From: UBA1494_A sp963973975
Lineage (GTDB): Bacteria; Bacteroidota; Bacteroidia; Flavobacteriales_E; Vicingaceae
Reading direction: 5' to 3'
Length of the DNA: 64,000 nucleotides
Assembly (NCBI GenBank): GCA_963973975.1
Contig: CAXBCF010000007.1
Span: 56,893 to 120,892 of the forward strand
In this document: piece after piece, positions 33,660 through 42,766 of the stretch
Position numbering within the stretch: position 1 is the stretch's first letter
Layout of the letters: the number at the start of each line of letters is the position of its first letter
The notes under the pieces: generated by a model
What the model was told of the DNA's origin: nothing
What the model saw: only the letters and a program-made list of their open reading frames with translations
Database searches by the model: none
Translations under genes and position numbers: made by a program

Positions 33660-35480
33660 TTAATCGATGATTATTTCAACAGGAAGCCTAGTGTATATTC
33701 CATTAGTTGAAAGCACTTGTTTGATATTGCCATAGTATTTTTCAGCTTTTCCAAACTCAGTTCCAAAAAGTTGAATCCTTACTTCGGTAGAAAGTTCTTT
33801 CATGAGTTTCTCAAATGGGTCTTTCTGTTCAGGAAGCTCCATAATTTTATAGTCATCCAATTCAGCTAAACGAACTGCTTCAGCAATTGCTGCATCAATT
33901 CCTCCAATCTCATCTACCAAGCCTATTTTTTTCGCCAACTCACCTGTCCAAACTCTACCTTGACCAATGCTGTCAACTTCTGCTTGAGTCATGTTTCTGC
34001 CCTGAGATACTTTTAATGTGAAGTCATCATATATAACTTCTATCATTTCTTGGATGGCTTCTCTTTCAGTTTCTGCAAGCGGTCTAAATCCACTTAAACC
34101 ATCAGCATATAAGTTGGTATTTGCTTGATCGAGTGTGATTCCCATTTTTTTGTTGAATAAACCTTTTAAGTTTGGAACCACACCAAAAACTCCAATTGAT
34201 CCTGTAATTGTAGAATGCTCTGCAAAAATTTTATCTGCAGCACAAGAAATATAATAACCTCCTGATGCAGCTACTCCGCCCATTGATACAATAACAGGTT
34301 TTTCTGCTTTTGCCAAAACCATCTCTCTCCAAATTACATCTGAAGCCAAGGCACTTCCTCCAGGAGAGTTCACGCGAAGTACAATTGATTTGACTTTATC
34401 GTCTGTTCTTGCTTTTTTAATCGCTTCAGCTATCGTTTCAGAACCCATCGTCCCTTCTCTACTTTTTCCACTAACAATTTCTCCTTCAGCATAAATAATG
34501 GCCACCTTGTTTTTAGAATTAAAAAGTTCTTTTATGACATTGGTAGTATCAGAAATAGTGTCAGACTTTTCAGCACTTTTTACTTTTTTGAGTTTCATTA
34601 ATTCATTTAAAGCGACAGTTTCTAATTTCTTGTCTTCTTCCGTATTTGTTTTAAGTTTTAATAATTCTTCTACCTCGTCTTCATATTTTAAGCCATCAAC
34701 AAAGTTGTATTTTAGAGCATCTTCGGCTTTTCGAATTTTTAAACCATCTGCAATTTCGTTTAAGAGTTCAATGCTAATACCCCTAGCTTTTGAAATTTCA
34801 GCTAATTGTTTTTCCCAAATAGAATTAACGAGAGCAGTAGTTTGCTTTCTATTCGCATCACTCATGTCTTCTCGGATAAATGGCTCTACAGCACTTTTAA
34901 ATTTCCCATGTCGAATAATTTGCATGTCAATTTCCAATCTGCTTAATGCATCTTTAAAAAACATGATTTGAGCACTCAACCCTTTGAAAGTAAAGTCTCC
35001 AACAGGATTTAAATATATTTCATCTGCAACTGAAGAAAGGTAGTATATACCTTGTGAATAGTTTTCACTGTAAGAGACAATGAATTTTCCTGATTCCTTA
35101 AACTTCACTAAAGATCTTCTAATTTCTTCAAGATTAGCTCTGTTGGTTTGTAATGAAGCTACTTTAAGGTAAATTCCTTTAATTCGATCGTCTTTCGCGG
35201 CTTTATCAATACTACCAATAACCTCTCTTAAGCCAATTGGACTTTTACTTTCGAATGTGCTTAAATCAAAATTTTCGAAAGGATTATTAGAACCACGATC
35301 TTGAATTGCCTCATCTAATTTCAAAACCAATACCGTGTTTTCATTTATTTTTGCCTCTGAAGGTTTTTTGGAGGAGGAGATAACTGCACCTATAATTCCT
35401 GCAAAAATTAATACTGTTAGGAAAATTGTGATTAAAAAGCCTAACATTGAGGCGAACATGAATTTGAAAAACTGTTTCAT
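33660..35480 (-). CDS. sppA: Signal peptide peptidase SppA, long form
   Basis: 606 residues, the long (67K) form with tandem S49 domains. An N-terminal membrane anchor (~8-33) is followed by the first domain with the catalytic Lys in 'RHGKFKSAVEPF', and by a second domain with the nucleophilic Ser in 'MGGVAASGGYYIS'. 'RVNSPGGSALASDVIW' is also characteristic. It degrades leftover signal peptides in the membrane. It is divergent from folK with 59 bases between starts; a minus-strand TAATTTTG lies in that gap. Confidence 0.95.
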   Translation of the reverse strand: MKQFFKFMFASMLGFLITIFLTVLIFAGIIGAVISSSKKPSEAKINENTVLVLKLDEAIQDRGSNNPFENFDLSTFESKSPIGLREVIGSIDKAAKDDRIKGIYLKVASLQTNRANLEEIRRSLVKFKESGKFIVSYSENYSQGIYYLSSVADEIYLNPVGDFTFKGLSAQIMFFKDALSRLEIDMQIIRHGKFKSAVEPFIREDMSDANRKQTTALVNSIWEKQLAEISKARGISIELLNEIADGLKIRKAEDALKYNFVDGLKYEDEVEELLKLKTNTEEDKKLETVALNELMKLKKVKSAEKSDTISDTTNVIKELFNSKNKVAIIYAEGEIVSGKSREGTMGSETIAEAIKKARTDDKVKSIVLRVNSPGGSALASDVIWREMVLAKAEKPVIVSMGGVAASGGYYISCAADKIFAEHSTITGSIGVFGVVPNLKGLFNKKMGITLDQANTNLYADGLSGFRPLAETEREAIQEMIEVIYDDFTLKVSQGRNMTQAEVDSIGQGRVWTGELAKKIGLVDEIGGIDAAIAEAVRLAELDDYKIMELPEQKDPFEKLMKELSTEVRIQLFGTEFGKAEKYYGNIKQVLSTNGIYTRLPVEIIID

Positions 35481-35539
35481 AATTTATATTTTTTTCAAAA
35501 TTAGAAAATAATGTAAGTTTTAAATTTACTTTTTTACCA

Positions 35540-36061
35540 ATGGCAAAACAGACAGATGAAAGGTATAAGAGAGCATTTCTCGCTTTGGGCTCCAATCAAG
35601 GAAAACGAATAAAGGAACTCGAAGAGGCTAGAAGACTAATTCAAAATGATATTGGAGAGATTGTTAATAATTCTTCAATTTATGAAACCGAAGCTTGGGG
35701 GAATAGTACACTTTTGCCTTTTTTAAATCAAGTGATTGAGATAAGCTCAACTAAATCTCCTGAGAGATTACTATTAGAATGTCTTCGTATTGAGAATAAA
35801 ATGGGAAGAATTAGAACTAAAACGGTTAATTCTTATGAAAATAGAGTTATTGATATAGATGTTTTGCTATTCGAGGATAAAGTTATCAGTTCGCCAAAAT
35901 TAACTTTGCCTCATCCAAAATTGCATTTGAGAAAGTTTGTTTTACTTCCTTTATCTGAAATTGCACCCAATTTTAAAGTTTCTGTATATAATTTGACTGT
36001 AAAGCAACTTTTAGAGAAATGTGAAGATAATCTGGAAGTAGTTCGTTTTCAATCTAATTGA
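35540..36061 (+). CDS. folK: 6-hydroxymethyl-7,8-dihydropterin pyrophosphokinase
   Basis: 173 residues. It transfers pyrophosphate from ATP to the pterin in folate synthesis. Motifs: 'LALGSNQGKR' near the N-terminus, 'YETEAWGN', 'FLNQVIEI' and the metal-binding signature 'RVIDIDVLLFED'. 'LPHPKLHLRKFVLLPL' completes the family pattern. The first ~12 residues are a polar extension. No other folate genes are adjacent. Confidence 0.96.
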   Translation: MAKQTDERYKRAFLALGSNQGKRIKELEEARRLIQNDIGEIVNNSSIYETEAWGNSTLLPFLNQVIEISSTKSPERLLLECLRIENKMGRIRTKTVNSYENRVIDIDVLLFEDKVISSPKLTLPHPKLHLRKFVLLPLSEIAPNFKVSVYNLTVKQLLEKCEDNLEVVRFQSN

Positions 36062-36101
36062 CTTAATATTGAATTTAAATTTTACGATAGTTTAAATCCC
36101 T

Positions 36102-36133
36102 TTTGTTGGAATTATTTTTATTAGTTAATATTG
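36102..36133 (+). promoter_or_regulatory. Promoter of the OmpA/TPR lipoprotein gene
   Basis: TTTG (36102-36105), a 20-base spacer and TAATATTG (36126-36133). The expected transcript start near 36140 lies before the ATG at 36167 but after an upstream in-frame start at 36131, which supports the later start. Confidence 0.7.
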
Positions 36134-36166
36134 CACCTTAAACTAAACTGTTTAGACTTTAAAAAA

Positions 36167-37894
36167 ATGAAGAAAAATACATTTACAACATACTCATTTG
36201 TTGCAATTGCCTTAGCAGTAACAACTGCATGTAATCCATTAAGCAACATGACAAAAAGGGCAGAAGAAGTAACTTATTCTGTTACCCCAAACCCACTTGA
36301 AATGCACAGCGATAGCGTTGAGGTTAACATCTCGGGCGCTATTCCACCAAAATTCTTCAATAAGAAGGTTTCGGTTGTTGTTACTCCTGTGATTAATTTT
36401 GAGGGTGGTGAAACTTCACTTAAAGCATTGACTTTAGTTGGAGAAGATTCAGAAGTAGAAGGAACTAAAATTGCCTTTGAGAAGGGTGGAAACTTTTCCT
36501 ACAACGATAAAGTTGCTTACCAAGAAGGAATGCAAGTTGCAGTATTGAATGCAAATGCTGTAGGTAAATATAAAGGAAAAGAAAAAGCTTTTGATCCTCG
36601 TCAAATTGCAACAGGTACTATTATTACTCCATATTGGGTGCAAGAAGATGACCGTGCAATTGTTGGTGCAGATAAGTTTACGAAGGTAACACCTGCTTCA
36701 AAAAAAGCTATTATTCATTACTTAGTTAATCGTTCTGAAGTTCGTTCAACTGAAATGAATGATGCTGACATGAAAGAATTGAAAGCTTGGTCAAAAGAAA
36801 TGTCAAATAACCCAATGTTTGTTTTTAAAGGAACAGATGTTGTTGCATATGCATCACCTGAAGGTGAACTTTCTTTAAATACTAATTTAGCTAACAACAG
36901 AGCAAAATCTGGAGCTAATGCAGTTAGTGGTATTCTAAGAAATAATAGAGTTAAAGCTGCTTCTGACAAAGGATTTTTTAATGAAGTAGGAAAAGGTGAA
37001 GATTGGAATGGTTTTAAATCTGCTATGCAAGCCTCTGACATCAAAGACAAAGATTTAATTCTTCGAGTTTTAGAAATGTATGAAGACAATGCTAAAAGAG
37101 AAGAAGAAATCAGAAATCTTGCTGCTACTTTTGAAGTTATCCAAGAAAAAATTCTTCCAGATTTGAGAAGATCTGAAATTTCTGTAAATGGTGAAATGAC
37201 TAGTTTTTCTGACGAAAAAATCAAAGAATATGCTAAATCTAGTCCTGATACTTTAAGCGCTGAAGAATTACTTTATGCAGCAACAATGTTTGATGATATG
37301 AACGATAAAATGGAAATTTATCAGTCTTTTTCTAAAATTCATCCAAATGACTGGAGAGGACCTAACAATGTTGCTTATGTTTTAATGATGCAAAATAAAT
37401 TGGAAGAAGCTAAAAAAGAATTAGATAAAGCCAATAGCATTGCTCCAAATACTCCTGTAATAAATAACAACTTGGGAGTTTACGAAAGAGCAAATGGAAA
37501 TAATGAAAAAGCAATGGAATATTATGCTGCTGCTAAAGGCGCAGGTGCTGAGGTTGGAAACAACATTGGATACTTACAAATTAAAAGTGGTGATTATGCT
37601 GATGCTGTTAGCAATTACGGAAGTGTAAAATCTTTCAATGCTGCTTTAGCTCAAACGCTAAACAAAGATTACCAAACTGCATTGCAAACTATTGATGCTT
37701 CTCCTTCTGCTGATCAAGCTGCAGGTTATTACTTGAAAGCTGTAATTGGTGCAAGAATGAATGATCAAAATGTAGTAGTAAGCAATTTGAAAAGTGCTGT
37801 TGCTGCTGATGCTTCTTTGAAAGCTAAAGCTAAGTCTGATGCTGAATTTACAGCATTTAAAGACAACGCAGAATTTCAAGCTGCAGTGAACTAA
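36167..37894 (+). CDS. Lipoprotein with OmpA-like and TPR regions
   Basis: 575 residues from the ATG at 36167, which gives a lipoprotein signal ('LAVTTACNP', lipid Cys at 22). A beta-rich N-terminal half (~30-210) is followed by an OmpA-like motif region with 'YASPEGELSLNTNLANNRAK' (~236-256), then by helical TPR repeats to the end ('GPNNVAYVLMMQNKLEEAKK', 'INNNLGVYERANGNNEKAME'). The good promoter, strong terminator and the Ala/Lys/Asn-rich, low-complexity end suggest high expression. It is probably a peptidoglycan-contacting outer-membrane lipoprotein. Exact role unknown; related proteins occur in T9SS-bearing species, but I cannot link it to the machinery. Confidence 0.75.
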   Translation: MKKNTFTTYSFVAIALAVTTACNPLSNMTKRAEEVTYSVTPNPLEMHSDSVEVNISGAIPPKFFNKKVSVVVTPVINFEGGETSLKALTLVGEDSEVEGTKIAFEKGGNFSYNDKVAYQEGMQVAVLNANAVGKYKGKEKAFDPRQIATGTIITPYWVQEDDRAIVGADKFTKVTPASKKAIIHYLVNRSEVRSTEMNDADMKELKAWSKEMSNNPMFVFKGTDVVAYASPEGELSLNTNLANNRAKSGANAVSGILRNNRVKAASDKGFFNEVGKGEDWNGFKSAMQASDIKDKDLILRVLEMYEDNAKREEEIRNLAATFEVIQEKILPDLRRSEISVNGEMTSFSDEKIKEYAKSSPDTLSAEELLYAATMFDDMNDKMEIYQSFSKIHPNDWRGPNNVAYVLMMQNKLEEAKKELDKANSIAPNTPVINNNLGVYERANGNNEKAMEYYAAAKGAGAEVGNNIGYLQIKSGDYADAVSNYGSVKSFNAALAQTLNKDYQTALQTIDASPSADQAAGYYLKAVIGARMNDQNVVVSNLKSAVAADASLKAKAKSDAEFTAFKDNAEFQAAVN

Positions 37895-37919
37895 TAAAAA
37901 ATATAATTTAAGTTCTAAA

Positions 37920-37953
37920 AAAAAGCCGCTAATCGAAAGATTAGCGGCTTTTT
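37920..37953. terminator. Strong terminator with GAAA tetraloop
   Basis: A perfect 15-bp stem (37920-37934 with 37939-37953), GC-rich in the middle, is closed by a GAAA loop, with A-run before and T-run after. It lies between convergent genes ending at 37894 and 37976 and should work in both directions. Confidence 0.95.
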
Positions 37954-37975
37954 AGTTTTATAATAAATGGGGGTT

Positions 37976-38998
37976 TTATTTTATGCTTTTTTTGAAGGCT
38001 TCAAAAATTTCGGAGGCAGCTTCAAAAGGGGAAATACTTTTAGCTTCCACTTTACTTTCAAGCTCTTTTAAGTGCCCTTTCAAACTAGCTGAATTGTAAA
38101 AGCTGTTGTGCATTAATTCATCGATGGTTTTTAAAAACCAAAAACGTAATTGTTTTTTTCGTTGTTTTTCAAAAAAGCCGTTGTCTTTAGTATGCGTTAT
38201 ATAGTCTTGAACCATTTTCCAAGCACTGTCCATGTTTATACTTTCAAGTGCTGAGCATAAATCAACTTGAGGAGTCCATCCACTTTCACTCATTGAGAAC
38301 AAGTGAAAAGCATTTGAGTATTCTCTTCTAGCTTTTTTAGCATTCAATACATTTTCACCATCGGCTTTATTTATTAAAAGGCCATCTGCCATTTCCATAA
38401 TGCCTTTCTTTATTCCTTGTAATTCATCGCCGGCGCCAGCTAGCATTAAAAGTAAAAAGAAATCAGTCATTTCTTTTACTTCGGTCTCTGATTGACCAAC
38501 GCCTACTGTTTCTACAATTATAATTTCAAAACCGGCGGCTTCGCATAAAATAATGGTTTCTCTTGTTTGATTTGCAACACCACCTAATGATCCTGAGCTT
38601 GGACTAGGACGAATGTATGCATGAGGATTGGTACTCAATTTCTCCATACGTGTTTTATCTCCTAGAATGCTTCCTTTGGTTTTGCTGCTACTTGGATCTA
38701 CTGCTAAAACGGCTACCTTTTTTTTAGTATTTTTTATAAGGTGTATCCCAAAGTTTTCAATAAAGGTGCTTTTGCCTACTCCAGGAACACCTGTTATTCC
38801 AATTCGAATAGAATTTCCTGATAATGGCAAACAAAGTTTAACGAGTTTATTAGCAAGTTCACGATCTGCTTGTTTCTTACTTTCACAGAGTGTAATTCCG
38901 CGACTAAGTGCAATAAAATTACCTGATTGAATTGCTTTAGCTAAATGTACTACATCAATAGGAGTAATTTTCTTTCGAATGAAATTTTTGTTTTGCAT
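37976..38998 (-). CDS. meaB: Methylmalonyl-CoA mutase-associated GTPase MeaB
   Basis: 340 residues. The G3E-type P-loop GTPase has Walker A 'GITGVPGVGKSTFIE', the 'VDPSSSKTKGSILGDKTRM' switch region, and 'VETVGVGQSE'. It protects and loads adenosylcobalamin in methylmalonyl-CoA mutase. The older name ArgK (arginine/ornithine transport kinase) is not supported by current knowledge. The mutase genes are not in the window. The C-terminal helical dimerisation extension is present. Confidence 0.95.
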   Translation of the reverse strand: MQNKNFIRKKITPIDVVHLAKAIQSGNFIALSRGITLCESKKQADRELANKLVKLCLPLSGNSIRIGITGVPGVGKSTFIENFGIHLIKNTKKKVAVLAVDPSSSKTKGSILGDKTRMEKLSTNPHAYIRPSPSSGSLGGVANQTRETIILCEAAGFEIIIVETVGVGQSETEVKEMTDFFLLLMLAGAGDELQGIKKGIMEMADGLLINKADGENVLNAKKARREYSNAFHLFSMSESGWTPQVDLCSALESINMDSAWKMVQDYITHTKDNGFFEKQRKKQLRFWFLKTIDELMHNSFYNSASLKGHLKELESKVEAKSISPFEAASEIFEAFKKSIK

Positions 38999-39302
38999 TT
39001 TCCAATTCTGATTGCTTCAAAAGTAAGTTTTTGAAAAGAATTTGGATTAGTTTCAATTTGTACTTTTATTCAATCATTCATTGCTGTTACAAATTCACAG
39101 TGCTAAGAAGTCTTTGTTTGTCTATTTAGTAAATTATAAACTCAATAAGTTTATATTTTTTTTAAAATTTAATTAACTGATAATTAGTATATTATTATTT
39201 TATTTTATCTTTTGTTTAATTATTTTTAATAAATATTAAACAAAATATTCATAAAGCTGTTTTGTTTGGGATATATTTTATTCTAACCTAATACTTTAAA
39301 TT
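38999..39302. other. 304-base AT-rich leader region before proteorhodopsin
   Basis: No gene on either strand. The last 150 bases are extremely A/T-rich. A TTTG at 39265-39268 followed 23 bases later by TACTTTAA is a weak promoter candidate, but would place the transcript start almost at the ATG (39303). No clear operator is visible. The 5' part should contain the meaB promoter (minus strand). Confidence 0.5.
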
Positions 39303-40052
39303 ATGATAACATTAGATGTTTTAACGATCCCAAAGGATGATGCTGTAGCATTCACCTTTTTTACTGGTTACATGGCAATGATGGCTGCCTCAGTATTCTT
39401 TTTCTTTGAAAGGAGTCAAGTAGATCGAAAATGGAAAATTTCGCTTCTTGTCTCTGGTTTAATAACTTTTATAGCCGCAGTGCATTATTATTACATGCGC
39501 GACTATTATTTAGCAACAGGAGAGAATCCAACAGCTCTTCGATACATTGATTGGACATTGACAGTTCCATTAATGTGTGTAGAGTTTTATTTACTCACCG
39601 TAGTTGCGGGTGCAAAACGCAGTTTGATGTGGAAATTAATAATAGCGGCTGTTTGGATGTTAGTATTTGGCTACATTGGTGAAGCATTTAATCCAGAAGG
39701 CGGAAGTGCTAGTCATTCAGTAATTTATGGTGTATTGTCAACTTTGGGATACATTTATATTTTATATTCTGCTTGGTTTGGTGAAGTCGCTCAGCTCGCT
39801 AAAAAATCAAATAGTCCTGTAGTTCAAAAAGGAGTTAGAACTTTAGCATGGTTTGTATTAGTAGGTTGGGCAATTTATCCAGTCGGTTATATGTGCATGC
39901 CTGGAGGTTGGTTAAACACTTCGTTGGGATGGGGTTCAGAAAATGTTGACCTGTTTTACAACATTGCAGATGCTATTAATAAAATTGGGTTCGGTTTAGT
40001 AGTTTATAACATTGCTATAAGCGAAACTAAAAAAGCTGCTGTAACAGCTTAA
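39303..40052 (+). CDS. Proteorhodopsin, light-driven proton pump
   Basis: 249 residues and seven membrane helices. The retinal Schiff-base lysine is K227 in 'IADAINKIGFG', with counter-ion partner D223. Helix C has 'RYIDWTLTVPLMCVEF': D83 (proton acceptor), T87 and E94 (proton donor), the DTE set of outward proton pumps rather than the NDQ set of sodium pumps. H61 near the acceptor is also conserved. The spectral-tuning position equivalent to GPR L105 is Met (M91), which predicts green absorption. blh follows, so retinal can be made from beta-carotene. It would supply proton-motive force in light during starvation. Confidence 0.96.
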   Translation: MITLDVLTIPKDDAVAFTFFTGYMAMMAASVFFFFERSQVDRKWKISLLVSGLITFIAAVHYYYMRDYYLATGENPTALRYIDWTLTVPLMCVEFYLLTVVAGAKRSLMWKLIIAAVWMLVFGYIGEAFNPEGGSASHSVIYGVLSTLGYIYILYSAWFGEVAQLAKKSNSPVVQKGVRTLAWFVLVGWAIYPVGYMCMPGGWLNTSLGWGSENVDLFYNIADAINKIGFGLVVYNIAISETKKAAVTA

Positions 40053-40065
40053 ATTTAATTCTATT

Positions 40066-40098
40066 AGGGAGACATTTTATATGCCTCCCTTTTTTTTT
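40066..40098 (+). terminator. Terminator-like hairpin between proteorhodopsin and blh
   Basis: AGGGAG (40066-40071) pairs with CTCCCT (complement at 40085-40090), continued by three more pairs after one mismatch, then a run of eight T (40091-40098). The T-run ends 4 bases before the blh ATG, so it may attenuate transcription into blh. Confidence 0.75.
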
Positions 40099-40102
40099 GT
40101 GT

Positions 40103-41017
40103 ATGACAAAAGTTATTTTTCTCTTTATTTCCATCTTTTTTATTCTTCTTGCAATTTTTTCAGGAGGGTTTGTAGTAAATTTAGAACAACAACTTTTATT
40201 TGCTTTAATACTTATTATTGTTTTTGGAATTCCTCATGGGGCAATAGATAATGTCATTTTTCTCCAGCAAAGTAAACTTTCTAAATGGAAGTTTTATTTA
40301 AATTACATTGGAGGAGTTATCATTAATATTTTATCTTGGATTTATTTTCCTGAATTTGCATTCATGCTTTTTATCTTAATTTCTGCATATCATTTTGGAC
40401 AATCGCAGTTTAGTAATTATAACTTTAAAGGCACACAATCAAAATTGCTATTTATATCATGGGGTATGGCTTTGTTACTTGGAATGTTGAGTTTTAATCA
40501 ACTAGAAATTATAGAAATGACAAGTCAAATGAGCGAATTTGATCGACTATCAGCATTTTTAAGTGGATCCTTTTTAGAAATTGGATTTTTAGCTTTCTTT
40601 ATTCTTACTCTTTTTCTACTGTTTAGGCTAGTAATTCTTAAGAAGCTTAAAATTGAACAGTTTCTAATGGAAGTTTTCGTTTACTCTTTAGCTTTTGCAG
40701 GTTTTTATGTTTTTCCACTTTTAGTTGGATTTACGTTGTATTTTGTTGTGCTTCATTCAATAAAAGTGTTGAATGAAGAGTATTTATTCGTATCTCATTT
40801 TATTAAAAGAAATTTGAGTCTGAGTATTTTCATAAAATTACTAATTCCATTTACATTGATTTCAGTCTTCGGATTACTGGGTATTTACTATTTGAGTCAG
40901 ACGGCCTTGATTCAATTCCCTTTTGGATATTCCTTACTAATAATGATATCATCGATTACCTTGCCACATGCATTTGTGATGGAGCGATTTTATACCATTT
41001 CATTACCACAAAACTAA
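40103..41017 (+). CDS. blh: Beta-carotene 15,15'-dioxygenase Blh (retinal-forming)
   Basis: 304 residues from the ATG at 40103; a TTG two codons upstream falls in the terminator T-run. A multi-helix membrane enzyme that cleaves beta-carotene to two retinal molecules. The conserved histidines of the Brp/Blh family are present in 'GIPHGAIDN', 'SAYHFGQSQF', 'VVLHSIKVL' and 'ITLPHAFVMERFY'. It lies 50 bases after the proteorhodopsin stop on the same strand. Carotenoid synthesis genes (crtE, B, I, Y) are not in the window. Confidence 0.92.
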   Translation: MTKVIFLFISIFFILLAIFSGGFVVNLEQQLLFALILIIVFGIPHGAIDNVIFLQQSKLSKWKFYLNYIGGVIINILSWIYFPEFAFMLFILISAYHFGQSQFSNYNFKGTQSKLLFISWGMALLLGMLSFNQLEIIEMTSQMSEFDRLSAFLSGSFLEIGFLAFFILTLFLLFRLVILKKLKIEQFLMEVFVYSLAFAGFYVFPLLVGFTLYFVVLHSIKVLNEEYLFVSHFIKRNLSLSIFIKLLIPFTLISVFGLLGIYYLSQTALIQFPFGYSLLIMISSITLPHAFVMERFYTISLPQN

Positions 41018-41023
41018 CTGAAC

Positions 41024-41665
41024 CTAAATTTTCCTTATTACCATCAACCCATCTCTAACAGGAAATAGCACATTTTCTACCCTAGCATCATTTTGGACCA
41101 TTTTATTAAAATCTACCAATGCTTTGGTTTCTTCATCCAGTTTTTTGTAATCGTTTATTACTTTTCCACTCCACAAAACATTATCGGCGATGATAAATGC
41201 ACCGCTAGGGAGCTTGTCAATAAGTAATTGGTAATAGTTGGAATAATTCTCTTTGTCGGCATCAATGAAAACTAAATCCCAATCTTGCTTTATTTGTGGA
41301 ATGATGTCGATGGCATCACCAACGTATAATCTAATTTGATTTTGGAAGCCAGCTTTTTCAATGTATTTCTTACAAAATTCGTGGAGCTCCTCATTAATAT
41401 CAATAGAGTGTAGCTCGCCATTTTCTGAGAGCCCTTCAGCCATGCAAATTGCAGAATATCCAGTATAGGTGCCAATTTCTAAAATTCTTTTGGGCTGAAT
41501 CATTTTACTAAACATGCTTAGAACTCTTCCTTGTAGGTGGCCACTCAACATTCGTGGTTGGAGTACTTTTAAATTTGTTTCGCGATTTAATTCTTTTAAA
41601 ACCTCATTTTCTGGAGTACAGTGGTTTTTTACATAATTTTCTAATTCTTCATCTAAAAATTCCAT
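41024..41665 (-). CDS. SAM-dependent O-methyltransferase (class I, COMT-like)
   Basis: 213 residues. The SAM-binding motif 'ILEIGTYTGYSAICMAEGL' and metal-site 'VFIDADKENYSNYY' with 'FIIADNVLWSGKV' mark the cation-dependent O-methyltransferase_3 family. The natural substrate is unknown; family members methylate catechols or tRNA 5-hydroxyuridine (TrmR), and the latter is a real alternative. The stop is 7 bases from the convergent blh stop, and ddl is 3 bases upstream. Confidence 0.9.
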   Translation of the reverse strand: MEFLDEELENYVKNHCTPENEVLKELNRETNLKVLQPRMLSGHLQGRVLSMFSKMIQPKRILEIGTYTGYSAICMAEGLSENGELHSIDINEELHEFCKKYIEKAGFQNQIRLYVGDAIDIIPQIKQDWDLVFIDADKENYSNYYQLLIDKLPSGAFIIADNVLWSGKVINDYKKLDEETKALVDFNKMVQNDARVENVLFPVRDGLMVIRKI

Positions 41666-41668
41666 AGT

Positions 41669-42640
41669 TTACGTTTTTGTTTCTTCAATAATACTTGTAA
41701 AATAATCTCTGAGTGATAGTTTAGCAGCTTCAACTTGCTGTGGAACTAAGCTTGTTGCCGATAAGCCTGGAACTGCATTTATTTCAATAATGTAGGGTTG
41801 ATCCTCTACCAACATAAAATCAATTCTCACTCCTCCTCTTAAATCAAACTTTTCATAGACTTCTCTACTGATTTGTTGAATTTGCAAATATGCATTTTCA
41901 TCTATTCTCGCAGGTGTTATTTCGATTGAGTTTCCCATATATTTGGCTTCGTAATCGAAAAATTCTCCTTTTGGAATAATTTGAGTGATGGGTAAGGCAA
42001 TTACTTCTCCATTTTTTTGGTAAACCCCACAGGTAACTTCCTTTCCAGGAAGGTGTTCTTCAATCATAATTTCATGATCAAATTCAAAAGCTTTTGTAAT
42101 AGCTAAAAGTAATGCATCAGCAGTTTTTACTTTTGTTATTCCATAACTACTTCCACAAGAACAAGGTTTTACGAAACAAGGTAAGCCCAATTTTTCTAAA
42201 ATGGCTGCTTCCTCAATTTTATCGCCTTTTCTCAAATACTGAGACTTTGCAACGGTGTAGCCCAATTGTTTTAAAAGGGTATTGCAATACCATTTATTGA
42301 AAGTTAAGGTAGATCCAATGTGATTCGGTGAAGAGTAGGGGATTTTTAATAAATCAAAATATGCTTGCAGTTTACCGTCCTCACCTGGTGTGCCGTGAAT
42401 GGCGATAAACACATAATCGAAAAGCACTTTTTTGCCTTCAAATTCAAAACTAAAGTCATTTTTATCAATTGGAAAAAAGGCATCTCCTAATTTGGCCCGC
42501 CAATTTCCTTCTCGCATTAAAACAAGAATTCCCTCATAGCGATTTCGATCAATGTGATCATGAACTGTTTGAGCAGATTTTAATGAAATTTCTTCTTCAG
42601 CTGAATCACCTCCTGCTGCAATCGCAACAACCATTCTCAT
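41669..42640 (-). CDS. ddl: D-alanine--D-alanine ligase
   Basis: 323 residues. An ATP-grasp ligase forming the D-Ala-D-Ala end of peptidoglycan precursors. 'AIHGTPGEDGKLQAYFDLL', 'LPCFVKPCSCGSSYGITKV', 'MIEEHLPGKEVTCGV' and 'IEINAVPGLSATSLVPQ' are the family segments; the usual 'HG..GEDG' is intact. It is followed after 3 bases by the methyltransferase gene. Confidence 0.95.
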   Translation of the reverse strand: MRMVVAIAAGGDSAEEEISLKSAQTVHDHIDRNRYEGILVLMREGNWRAKLGDAFFPIDKNDFSFEFEGKKVLFDYVFIAIHGTPGEDGKLQAYFDLLKIPYSSPNHIGSTLTFNKWYCNTLLKQLGYTVAKSQYLRKGDKIEEAAILEKLGLPCFVKPCSCGSSYGITKVKTADALLLAITKAFEFDHEIMIEEHLPGKEVTCGVYQKNGEVIALPITQIIPKGEFFDYEAKYMGNSIEITPARIDENAYLQIQQISREVYEKFDLRGGVRIDFMLVEDQPYIIEINAVPGLSATSLVPQQVEAAKLSLRDYFTSIIEETKT

Positions 42641-42766
42641 AAATTGTAGTTTAAATTCTTTTCAAAGTAAATCATTCTACTTTTGTGAATTGTTTAAGTT
42701 GACATTATTAATTAACAAGAGCAGGCTAATATTCCTATTTTTGAATTTTATTTAGCGCTTTAGGCT

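Noticed and set aside
34498..34971. 157-codon open frame on the plus strand inside sppA
   Set aside because: Antisense to a well-conserved peptidase gene with its domains intact.
36718..37224. 168-codon open frame on the minus strand inside the OmpA/TPR gene
   Set aside because: Antisense shadow produced by Lys/Glu-rich codons on the other strand.
37976..38998. Naming this gene argK (arginine kinase)
   Set aside because: The G3E GTPase motifs and current knowledge support MeaB; the argK label is historical.
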